Of a stretch of 57,719 nt of DNA, positions 21,676 to 28,079 are shown piece by piece. Both the position numbers and the translations under genes were made by a program. The notes under the pieces were generated by a model, which was not told the origin of the DNA, made no database searches, and saw only the letters and a program-made list of their open reading frames with translations. Each line of letters starts with the position of its first letter. Positions within the stretch are counted from its first letter, which is position 1. The DNA is from Mesorhizobium amorphae (GTDB lineage Bacteria; Pseudomonadota; Alphaproteobacteria; Rhizobiales; Rhizobiaceae): assembly GCF_014843845.1 (NCBI RefSeq), contig NZ_JHQS01000005.1, positions 1 to 57,719 on the forward strand. Direction: 5' to 3'.

Positions 21676-22149
21676 ATGCCAATGGCACGTTTTCTGTTGA
21701 GCCTCGTTTCGATTTTATTTTGCAGCACGCTTCTCCAAGCGCAAGCGTGGCAGCCTTTCGGCGTCAGGCAGTTTGGCTTTATATTCAATGTTCCCCCTGG
21801 CTTTGTCCTGACGCAGCGTTCGGACCAGGGCGCGCAATTTCGGGGCGAAAACGATGCCCTTCTTACCGTGTGGGGCACAAGGCTCGGCAAGCACAGTTTT
21901 CGCGCCGAGATCGAGCACCGCATGGTCGAGGATGAAAAGGACGGCTGGAAGCTGACCTATAGGCGCGTCATGCCTAGATGGGCCAGCTTCTCGGGTATCA
22001 AGGACGAACAGATCCGATATGTCCGCGCCATTGCGGTCTGCAACGACCGTGCCGCACTCTTTACCATCAATTACAGCAGCGACGAAAAAATCCAGTACGA
22101 CCCGGTTGTGGTGCGTATGGTGCGATCCCTGAGGGCGGAAGGCTGCTGA
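21676..22149 (+). CDS. Exported hypothetical protein (157 residues)
   Basis: ATG at 21676 or 21682; no strong ribosome site. A signal peptide (ARFLLSLVSILFCSTLLQAQA, cleaved near residue 23) precedes a mature domain of alternating strands (FGFIFNVPPGFVLTQRSDQG, YVRAIAVCNDRAALFTINYS). Two cysteines in the mature part could pair. It is probably a periplasmic protein; the family is not recognised. GC content is lower here and in the lolA-like neighbour than in the core genes. Confidence 0.7.
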   Translation: MPMARFLLSLVSILFCSTLLQAQAWQPFGVRQFGFIFNVPPGFVLTQRSDQGAQFRGENDALLTVWGTRLGKHSFRAEIEHRMVEDEKDGWKLTYRRVMPRWASFSGIKDEQIRYVRAIAVCNDRAALFTINYSSDEKIQYDPVVVRMVRSLRAEGC

Positions 22150-22274
22150 AACCGTAAACAGCCCATCCATCTGAAACCCGGAGCGCAAGGTCATGGCGCT
22201 TTCCGCGGTCGCTTCGAAGCCACAGATCCACCACCTACGGACGCGATCTGCGCCAGCGATTCAAAACTACGGCT

Positions 22275-22913
22275 TCAACGCGGCTTAGTGGTGTTGTACT
22301 CCCGGTTTGCCGCGTAATCGATAGTGAAGGTTCCCCCAGCAACGCGAACGCCCTGCTTCACGTTGAAAATAGTAACCGTTGTGGTCAGTCCTTTCTCGTC
22401 GGTAAGGCTCCATTTGCGTAAATCGAGCGTTTTCCTGTCGAACATCATAGAAATATTTGAATTGCCGAAGGCTGACTTGTCAGCTAGCTTAATAATTACG
22501 AGATCGCCTTGTTCTCTGATGCTTTTGAGGCGGCTGCCAGAGAAGTCGACCTTATTGTCGAGTAGCACCTTGAGCGGTGTCTTCGAGAGCGAATAAAGCC
22601 GCGATGTCTTAAGCTTCTTGTTATGAACGACTAGCGATTTGCCATCGGCAATTACGCTGAGCCCTGATTGGCCGGCATAGTTGAATCTGATCTTTCCCGG
22701 GCGTTGTAGAAAAAACCTGCCGCTAGACTTTTCCGCCTTCGGGCCGGACTGAACGAAGTCCCCGGACATGGATTTTACCGATGAGAAGTGATCGGCAATC
22801 GTCTGCGCTTCCATAGGTGCGGCCGAAAGCGAGGGCGAAAGTTCGACACTTGTCGCGACAGCGCTGACGAGGACCAGCCAAAAACCAAGCAGTCTTTTCG
22901 CCCTAGAGACCAT
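22275..22913 (-). CDS. LolA-family outer-membrane lipoprotein carrier-like protein
   Basis: ATG at 22913 follows AAGGAT; 212 residues. A signal peptide (RLLGFWLVLVSAVATSVELS) is followed by the LolA pattern ADHFSSVKSMSGDFVQSGPK, then GRFFLQRPGKIRFNY and VIADGKSLVVHNKKLKTSRLY. LolA-type proteins ferry lipids or lipoproteins across the periplasm. It is likely an extra, divergent paralogue rather than the housekeeping LolA, since no lol or ftsK neighbours are present. Confidence 0.8.
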   Translation of the reverse strand: MVSRAKRLLGFWLVLVSAVATSVELSPSLSAAPMEAQTIADHFSSVKSMSGDFVQSGPKAEKSSGRFFLQRPGKIRFNYAGQSGLSVIADGKSLVVHNKKLKTSRLYSLSKTPLKVLLDNKVDFSGSRLKSIREQGDLVIIKLADKSAFGNSNISMMFDRKTLDLRKWSLTDEKGLTTTVTIFNVKQGVRVAGGTFTIDYAANREYNTTKPR

Positions 22914-23025
22914 ACAATTATCCTTGCTCAATAGCCGTCCGGGCACCGTGCAATGTAAACGCGGCCATGACGATCGCGATACCTGCATGGGCCGGCCTCG
23001 CTGGCGTGCCCGATCACCGCACTGG

Positions 23026-23164
23026 CTATGCGCCGACTGCACCGCCAACAACAGCCCCTTGCACCGGATCGCCGGCCACTGCAGCTCCTATTGCTGGCCT
23101 TGTTCGGTGCGAGAGCATGCCCCGAGCGGGATGAGCAAGCTCAAAATGAGCAGTGTTCTTTCAT
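23026..23164 (-). pseudogene. Broken glycine-zipper lipoprotein gene
   Basis: On the minus strand, an ATG at 23164 behind GGAGAG opens a frame that stops at once. The next frame carries a lipobox (LILSLLIPLGACS), and a third carries a glycine-zipper stretch (IGAAVAGDPVQGAVVGGAVGA) ending at 23026. Two indels would restore a short lipoprotein of osmotic-stress type. Identification is by pattern only. Confidence 0.5.
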
Positions 23165-23327
23165 TAGTTCTCTCCTGAGGCCGTTATTAGCCGGAGAATA
23201 AATGCGCCACTGAGTTTTTCGATCCGATGATGCCAACTGCCATTCCGGGGGGCTGCCGAAGCGATTGGCTACTGAACCCTCGTCAGTCCGAGGGTTCAGC
23301 TTGAGTGAGGTAACAGAAGTTCGCTGC

Positions 23328-23579
23328 TCAGCGTTTAATTAGTCGGGCCACTGCAATCAAAATACACGCGCCAATGAAGCCGGCGACCAGATAGCCGAGC
23401 CAGCCAGCCAACGATATGCCAAGCAGCCCAAGGAGGAGGTTGGCAACAATGGCGCCCACAATCCCCAATACGATGTTCATGAGCAGGCCCATGTTGCTTT
23501 TCATAAACATCTCGGCGAGCCATCCGGCGATACCGCCGATGATGATGGCAGCGATCCAACCGACGCCAGGATTCTCCAT
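23328..23579 (-). CDS. GlsB/YeaQ/YmgE-family stress-response membrane protein
   Basis: ATG at 23579; 83 residues with three glycine-rich membrane spans (GWIAAIIIGGIAGWLAEMF, LLMNIVLGIVGAIVANLLLG, GYLVAGFIGACILIAVARLI). This is the usual size and pattern of the family. Its function is not settled, but family members are commonly stress-induced. An exact GGAAC-N17-CGTT promoter stands 41 bp upstream on the same strand. Confidence 0.9.
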   Translation of the reverse strand: MENPGVGWIAAIIIGGIAGWLAEMFMKSNMGLLMNIVLGIVGAIVANLLLGLLGISLAGWLGYLVAGFIGACILIAVARLIKR

Positions 23580-23619
23580 ATTTTCCCCTTTGCTCGAACC
23601 GCAATTGGTTCGGCGGAGG

Positions 23620-23645
23620 AACGTTTCATAAGCCAACTAGGTTCC
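23620..23645 (-). promoter_or_regulatory. EcfG-type promoter of the GlsB/YeaQ gene (minus strand, 17-bp spacer)
   Basis: On the minus strand GGAAC (23645-23641) and CGTT (23623-23620) are separated by 17 bp. Confidence 0.8.
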
Positions 23646-23806
23646 GCAGCAAGGTGCCGTCCGTCCTTGAAAAAACGCGCTATTGCGGCTGATCAATCGA
23701 AGGGATGTTGCCGGAGGCGTTTTGTAGGCGACAGAACTCCGCTGTCGCGTGGGGTTGCTGTGCCAAAACTTGTTCGGGCCATCCAGCCGGAACACAACAT
23801 TCCTCT

Positions 23807-23831
23807 GGAACTTCGGATCATACGGCCCGTT
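23807..23831 (+). promoter_or_regulatory. EcfG-type promoter of the PRC-barrel gene
   Basis: GGAAC (23807-23811), 16-bp spacer, CGTT (23828-23831), about 90 bp before the start codon. Confidence 0.8.
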
Positions 23832-23921
23832 GTGACGTGGCAAAGATGCCGCGTTCAGCCACCCTTGCAATGGTTAAGCCGAACGCGGCGTGCATCAACG
23901 TAACGCACAAGGAAACGTATC

Positions 23922-24785
23922 ATGATCCGCAAACTTTTGGCTACCACAGCAATGGCTACGCTTCTGACGTCTGGACTGTGGGTCACCGGCGCCATAGCCG
24001 AAGACGCTACCAAACCTGCCAGCGCTACTCAGACTGCAGCGCCGGCGTCCGTGGCTGACGGCAGCCTCGTCACCAAGATCATCGGTGCTGACGTCTATGA
24101 CAGCGCCGCAGACAATGCCCAGAAGATCGGCGATGTAAAAGACATCGTGCTCTCCAAAGATGGCAACGCCAAGTATATCATCATCGGCGTAGGCGGGTTT
24201 TTGGGTATAGGCGAAAAGAACGTCGCCTATGATTTCAGCAAGGCCGAATGGGTCGAGAAGAAGGGTGACCGCTGGTTGGTCGCAAAGACCACCAAGGGAG
24301 ACCTTGAGGCGCAGGCCGATTTTGACTTGAAGGCCTACGACACCGCATCGGCAACGAACACCAACGATGTCGCCGCTACCGCTGCAAACAACGAACCGGC
24401 GGCAGCCACTACCGACCAGACGGCCACCGCCGCCATCGACAAGTCTTCCCTGACCGAGATGCCGATGGACAAAATCAGCACCAAGGATTTCATCGGCACC
24501 ACCGTCTACGGTGCAGATGATGCAAAAGTCGGAGAGATTGGAGACGTGGTCCTAGGCGACGACAAGAAGGTGGATGCCGTAGTCGTTGACGTCGGCGGGT
24601 TCCTCGGCATGGGCGAAAAAGAGGTGGCCGTAGGTTTGGAGAAATTGAAGTTCCTGTCCGACAAGGACGGAAACCGGTATCTCTACACCAATTTTACCAA
24701 AGCCCAGCTTGAAGCGCAGACTGCTTATGACAAGGGCACGTACGCCCAGAATCGCGACAAACAGCGGATCGTTATTGGTCAGTAA
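23922..24785 (+). CDS. Exported protein with two PRC-barrel domains
   Basis: ATG at 23922 follows AAGGAAACGT; 287 residues. A signal peptide (LLATTAMATLLTSGLWVTGAIA) precedes two PRC-barrel repeats at about residues 48-125 and 188-265. Each carries the pattern IGDVKDIVLSKDGNAKYIIIGVGGFLGIGEK or IGDVVLGDDKKVDAVVVDVGGFLGMGEK. An alanine/threonine-rich linker joins them. PRC-barrels bind or stabilise other macromolecules; exported members are frequent in rhizobial stress regulons. A stress promoter lies upstream. Confidence 0.88.
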   Translation: MIRKLLATTAMATLLTSGLWVTGAIAEDATKPASATQTAAPASVADGSLVTKIIGADVYDSAADNAQKIGDVKDIVLSKDGNAKYIIIGVGGFLGIGEKNVAYDFSKAEWVEKKGDRWLVAKTTKGDLEAQADFDLKAYDTASATNTNDVAATAANNEPAAATTDQTATAAIDKSSLTEMPMDKISTKDFIGTTVYGADDAKVGEIGDVVLGDDKKVDAVVVDVGGFLGMGEKEVAVGLEKLKFLSDKDGNRYLYTNFTKAQLEAQTAYDKGTYAQNRDKQRIVIGQ

Positions 24786-25183
24786 CTCGAATAGCCCGCG
24801 CTGGCGGCACTGTGGGCCGGCGCGGGTCACACTCCTATGTTTTTCGATGAGCGATCTTTCGTGAGCAAGAGAGCGGCTGGCAAACATCATGGTTGGTAAA
24901 CCAGCATCAGACGAGAGGGCGAGGTTTCGTCTAGGACGGGCGACTCGCGTGGCGGTGCCGCGGCACGAGTTAGACTTCATCTGCAAGGTCGGTCGCATAG
25001 AGAGGCGGTCTTTTCGGAACTGGTGTCTCGGCAGAAGCGCTAGTCGTTCACTCGGTTTGCGTTTCCCCGCCGCCCCCCGCCCAGCATTGAGCGCTTGAGC
25101 CTGTGCCATCGCTGGCAGCGGGCTTTCTGTGGCCAGCGCCGGAACATTAATGGCGGCTAATGTTCTCTCATCCGCAACAGACA

Positions 25184-25237
25184 CATCGCCCTCCGGTGGC
25201 TGTTGAAGATCGGGCCTCCGATCGGCCCGCGTTCTCC
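25184..25237. repeat. Dispersed repeat with GGGCC/GGCCC hairpin, copy 2
   Basis: Shares CATCGCCCTCCG and GAAGATCGGGCCTCCGATCG with 16553-16606. Confidence 0.7.
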
Positions 25238-25330
25238 GCAAGGGCCCGGGCTTTCTGCACCCTCGGCAACCAAAGCCCATCCGCCTCGTTATTTTTACCA
25301 GGATGGCTCCTGGCTACTCCAGACCAATGC

Positions 25331-25360
25331 GCCCGCTGGCTCGCGCCGGCGGGCTTTTTT
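25331..25360 (+). terminator. Rho-independent terminator
   Basis: GCCCGCTGGC (25331-25340) pairs with GCCGGCGGGC (25345-25354), followed by six T. Confidence 0.75.
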
Positions 25361-25423
25361 CGTTTCAGGTTAGGGTCTGTTGAGATTCATCTCGAATGAA
25401 TCACCGAGGAATAGGTTCGGGCT

Positions 25424-25875
25424 TCACCAGATTACCGACCGGTCGATCTCGCCGATGCGCGCCCGGCCGGTTAGCGCCATCGCCGCCGCGAAGTCCCGGT
25501 GAAGCAGGCTGACACAATGGGCTACGCCCTCAGCGCCAGCCGTCGCCAGTGCGTAGACATAGGGGCGGCCAATCATGACTGCGCTTGCCCCCAGGGAAAT
25601 CGCTTTCAAAACGTCGGTGCCACGCCTCACGCCGCCGTCGAGGATGATGGGAATCCGCCCGGCCACCCGCTCCGCGATGGCAGGCAGGGCGTCGATGGTC
25701 GCCGGCAGGGTGTCGAGGTTACGCGAACCGTGGTTCGAGACGACGATGGCATCGGCACCGGTTCCGATCGCCTGCTCGGCGTCGTCAGGATCGAGTATGC
25801 CCTTCAGGATAAGTGGCAGGGTTGTCAGCGAACGCAGCCAGGCAATATCCGCCCAGATGCGGAAAAGCGGGGATT
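25424..25875 (-). pseudogene. C-terminal fragment of an FMN-dependent alpha-hydroxy-acid dehydrogenase (LldD/glycolate-oxidase family)
   Basis: About 150 residues match the family's C-terminal half: PLILKGILDPDDAEQAIGTG with the substrate/FMN lysine, the catalytic histidine in VVSNHGSRNLD, and LDGGVRRGTDVLKAISLGA with flavin-phosphate contacts. The N-terminal half is missing. Upstream of about 25875 the sequence becomes DUF768 coding DNA in the opposite direction, so a deletion or rearrangement joined the two. Confidence 0.88.
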
Positions 25876-25884
25876 GAAGGCGCA

Positions 25885-25965
25885 GAAATCGTGGAAGAGA
25901 CCGGCACGGGTAGCGTCTATGAAGCGATCCTCGACGCCGTAGTTCACCACCACGGCCGGGCCTAA
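25885..25965 (+). pseudogene. C-terminal DUF768 fragment (copy 5)
   Basis: The frame reads EIVEETGTGSVYEAILDAVV and ends HHHGRA with TAA at 25963-25965, overlapping the ATG of the next DUF768 gene (TAATG). Only the last third of the domain remains, fused at its 5' side to the dehydrogenase fragment. Confidence 0.75.
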
Positions 25966-26183
25966 TGAGCACACGCGCCGTCAACTTCCTGCACAAATGG
26001 ATTTCCAACAATGTCCCCGAGACCGTCGCCGCCGACATCATCTCAGTCGCTGAATTGAGCCAGAAGCTATTTGCCGACGCCAAGGCGATCGGCATCGGCA
26101 GCGTCGAGATCGAGGAAGAGTTTGGAAGCGTCTACGAGGTGATCCTTGCCGCGATCGTTCATCAAGAGGCCGGCTTTGGATGA
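25965..26183 (+). CDS. DUF768 protein (copy 6, intact)
   Basis: This 72-residue protein (MSTRAVNFLHKWISNNVPET, VEIEEEFGSVYEVIL) is close to copies 1 and 2. It has no ribosome site of its own. Its start overlaps the stop of a truncated DUF768 frame, so translation may rely on coupling. No ligase is adjacent here. Confidence 0.75.
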   Translation: MSTRAVNFLHKWISNNVPETVAADIISVAELSQKLFADAKAIGIGSVEIEEEFGSVYEVILAAIVHQEAGFG

Positions 26184-26376
26184 GATCTGCAAGAGCGTAC
26201 AGGAGCAACGCACCCATGCCCGCCGGACCTAACAGGCCCACCGACGTCCGCCCGCTTGGGTACGGGTTTTACCAATCATGGCGCAGCCACGTTCGGTATG
26301 TCTTTTTTAATTGAAAGCCGATTGGCGGCGGTCATAAAAATTGACGTTTACCATTGCGTCTAAAGGGAGTGCTGCG

Positions 26377-26568
26377 ATGGATGACGTGACGCTAAACGGC
26401 AAAATTTGCCCCTGTGTTGAAGTGGTCGAAGCCTGCGGCGAATGGTTCGTCCGGGTGGTCGAGGAAGACCAAGAATTATCCCGATCATTCGAGATTGAAT
26501 CCTTCGCCTTGGCCTATGCTGAAGGCCAGCGACGGCGATTAGGGCTTGACGATTTCACGCGACTGTAA
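26377..26568 (+). CDS. Small hypothetical protein (63 residues)
   Basis: ATG at 26377 with GGGAG upstream; a TTG start at 26341 is less likely. The product is acidic with three cysteines (ICPCVEVVEACGEWFVRVVE) and a C-terminal helix ending RRRLGLDDFTRL. Probably a compact beta-hairpin plus helix. Family not recognised. A hairpin element begins 11 bp after the stop and could serve as its terminator. Confidence 0.6.
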   Translation: MDDVTLNGKICPCVEVVEACGEWFVRVVEEDQELSRSFEIESFALAYAEGQRRRLGLDDFTRL

Positions 26569-26579
26569 AGGGGGTGAGG

Positions 26580-26638
26580 TGGCCGGTGCAGGTTGGGGTA
26601 ATTGAGGTTGGGGTAATTGGGGTTACCTGCACCGGCCA
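26580..26638. repeat. CCGGTGCAG-stem hairpin with GGGGTA direct repeats, copy B
   Basis: Perfect 14-bp arms TGGCCGGTGCAGGT (26580-26593) and ACCTGCACCGGCCA (26625-26638) flank a 31-bp loop. GGTTGGGGTAATTG occurs twice in tandem (26591-26604, 26606-26619) with part of a third unit. Stem core and loop motif are shared with 15136-15179 although arm length and loop length differ. Confidence 0.88.
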
Positions 26639-26672
26639 TTTGCGGTTAGCGGCAAATACCCTCGAGTGCGTG

Positions 26673-26697
26673 GGAACAAAAATTCGCGTCCTTCGTT
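26673..26697 (+). promoter_or_regulatory. EcfG-type promoter of small RNA copy C
   Basis: GGAAC (26673-26677), 16-bp spacer, CGTT (26694-26697). Confidence 0.85.
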
Positions 26698-26703
26698 GAA
26701 AAT

Positions 26704-26782
26704 GCTGGCCGTATGCCCTTGTGCCCCACCCCTTTCCGGCCCTGATAGGCCCGCTGCTGTCCCTCGGCAGCGGGCAATTTCG
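26704..26782 (+). ncRNA. General-stress small RNA, paralogue C
   Basis: Stem 1 GGCCG (26707-26711)/CGGCC (26737-26741) with a C-rich loop (TGTGCCCCACCCC), then a terminator stem GCCCGCTGC (26749-26757)/GCAGCGGGC (26767-26775) and AATTT. It is the shortest of the three paralogues. A further stress-promoter unit begins 3 bp downstream. Confidence 0.75.
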
Positions 26783-26784
26783 CC

Positions 26785-26809
26785 GGAACCAAACCACTGC
26801 GGCCCCGTT
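26785..26809 (+). promoter_or_regulatory. EcfG-type promoter of small RNA D
   Basis: GGAAC (26785-26789), 16-bp spacer, CGTT (26806-26809), directly behind the terminator of small RNA C. Confidence 0.8.
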
Positions 26810-26815
26810 GTCAGT

Positions 26816-26917
26816 CCGACCGGAGGTTCCCCCCCTTTAGCTCACCGGTTGACTGACTACTCCACCACCCCGTGGATAATTAAGGCCCGTTGCTCCCCGC
26901 AGCGGGCCTTCCTTTTT
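26816..26917 (+). ncRNA. Second general-stress small RNA in tandem (type D)
   Basis: The predicted transcript has stem 1 CGACCGG (26817-26823)/CCGGTTG (26845-26851) with a 21-nt loop holding seven consecutive C, a small CCAC/GTGG stem, and terminator GGCCCGTTGC (26884-26893)/GCAGCGGGCC (26899-26908) followed by TTCCTTTTT. No start codon lies in a usable position. Sequence differs from copies A-C but the architecture is the same. Confidence 0.65.
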
Positions 26918-27021
26918 GCACCATGTGGTCGCTAGAAGCGCGAGATTGCCTGGCGGCTATACGCCTTCGACGATAACGGAATCGTAATTCGGGGCCGAAG
27001 AGCCGCGCGTATGCCGCAAGG

Positions 27022-27240
27022 CTAAGTACCCGCTGCCGCCGCGCGTGCCGCTTCGATGCTCTCGAACTCAATGACTACGATGCGGTTATGGAGCGTGCCT
27101 TCGATGGCTTCAGTCCGGCCGCCGTTCACCAGCAACGTGCCGCCGGCCTCCTGCCTAACTTTCACTGCCGCGTTCTAGTATTCTTCGAAACCGTCTGGAT
27201 CGGTGACGTTGATACTCGCGACGATGTATGCCTTGGGCAT
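27022..27240 (-). pseudogene. DUF1330-family gene with premature stop
   Basis: From ATG at 27240 the frame reads MPKAYIVASINVTDPDGFEEY, then TAG at codon 22 (27177-27175). It continues in the same frame through GGTLLVNGGRTEAIEG and HNRIVVIEFESIEAARAAAAG to a stop at 27022. This is the DUF1330 (ABM-like ferredoxin fold) pattern, with one nonsense change and a shortened end. Confidence 0.8.
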
Positions 27241-27494
27241 TGCTCGCTCCCCGCCCGCGTGATTTTGGGCGAATTGTAGCATGGGCAGCACCAGCTACAA
27301 CTAGGCGACGCGCAAGTCGCACGCAGGCCCATGGTGACGTCCCGCTGCCTTTAGCGCCAGACTGCGCCGGCGAGCATCGAGGCGGTTATCGCGGCGATGT
27401 AGGGTGGATGGCTGACGATCATCCCGACTGGAGCGGCTTGCCTGCTGACCAATACGCCGCTCGATCCGCGGGTTGTCGCCTAGACCTCCAGACG

Positions 27495-27620
27495 AAAAAA
27501 ACCCGCTGCCGAGGGGAGGAGTGGCAGCGGGTTTGATTTCAAGCTCTGCCGCGGCCGGGGGGAGGATGCGTGGCTAGCTTGGCATCGGCCATGCCGTGGG
27601 GGAGGAGTAGATGGCCGATC
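27495..27620 (-). ncRNA. Alpha-r14/NfeR1-like small RNA with three anti-Shine-Dalgarno loops
   Basis: On the minus strand three hairpins follow each other. ATCGGCCAT/ATGGCCGAT (27619-27611 with 27592-27584) has loop CTACTCCTCCCCCACGGC. CAAGCT/AGCTTG (27581-27576 with 27545-27540) exposes CATCCTCCCCCC. The terminator AACCCGCTGCC/GGCAGCGGGTT (27533-27523 with 27510-27500) has loop ACTCCTCCCCTC and ends in a T-run. Repeated CCUCCCC loops able to pair with ribosome-binding sites define the rhizobial alpha-r14 class (NfeR1 in Sinorhizobium). Assignment to that class is by structure, not by alignment. Confidence 0.65.
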
Positions 27621-27626
27621 GCTAAC

Positions 27627-27655
27627 AAAGTACCGGCGGCAATGCGGCGCCGCAA
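27627..27655 (-). promoter_or_regulatory. Sigma-70-type promoter of the anti-SD small RNA
   Basis: Minus-strand TTGCGG (27655-27650) and TACTTT (27632-27627), 17-bp spacer, place the start near 27620, exactly at the first hairpin. Confidence 0.5.
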
Positions 27656-27811
27656 TTTGCACGAGGGTGTTACTGCCCTAAGCGAAGGTGGCATATACAA
27701 GGCCCGTTCCGGCGTGGTTTTTCTTGTTGCCTAAAGCGGGGAGAAAAAGAGGGGAAGGCGCTCTGCGCGTTTTGTAAAATCTAACGAAAACAATGCGCTA
27801 GACAAGAAAGA

Positions 27812-27886
27812 TGGCTCCCCGGGCCGGATTCGAACCAGCGACCAACCGGTTAACAGCCGGTTGCTCTACCACTGAGCTACCGGGGA
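27812..27886 (-). tRNA. tRNA-Asn (anticodon GTT)
   Basis: The minus strand gives a full cloverleaf with acceptor TCCCCGG/CCGGGGA, anticodon loop CTGTTAA on an ACCGG/CCGGT stem, GGTTCGAATCC T-arm, and an encoded CCA (27814-27812). No partial copy of its 3' end was noticed elsewhere in the window. Confidence 0.96.
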
Positions 27887-28079
27887 ACAGCGCTCTCATG
27901 TGAGTGGCGCAGCCTATAGCAAACCCGTTTCGCCTTTGCAAAGAAGCATTTCGTATTTTTTCCGGGCTTTTTTGCATGACGATTTCTGGCAATCGCCGGC
28001 GGGGGCCCTCATATGAGCGGTTCTGCTCACCGCCGTGGAGCGAAAAGGCGGTTGCGGCATTTACCAGCGGGTGTCTTTA

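Larger units (their letters stand above)
24786..25423. other. Non-coding stretch with repeats and terminators
   Basis: No gene can be supported here. A GC-rich inverted repeat at 24796-24826 probably ends the PRC-barrel transcript. A dispersed repeat lies at 25184-25237 and a good terminator at 25331-25360. Confidence 0.5.

Noticed and set aside
27812..27886. tRNA-Asn as an attachment site of an integrated island
   Set aside because: No second copy of the tRNA 3' end and no integrase gene were noticed in the window.
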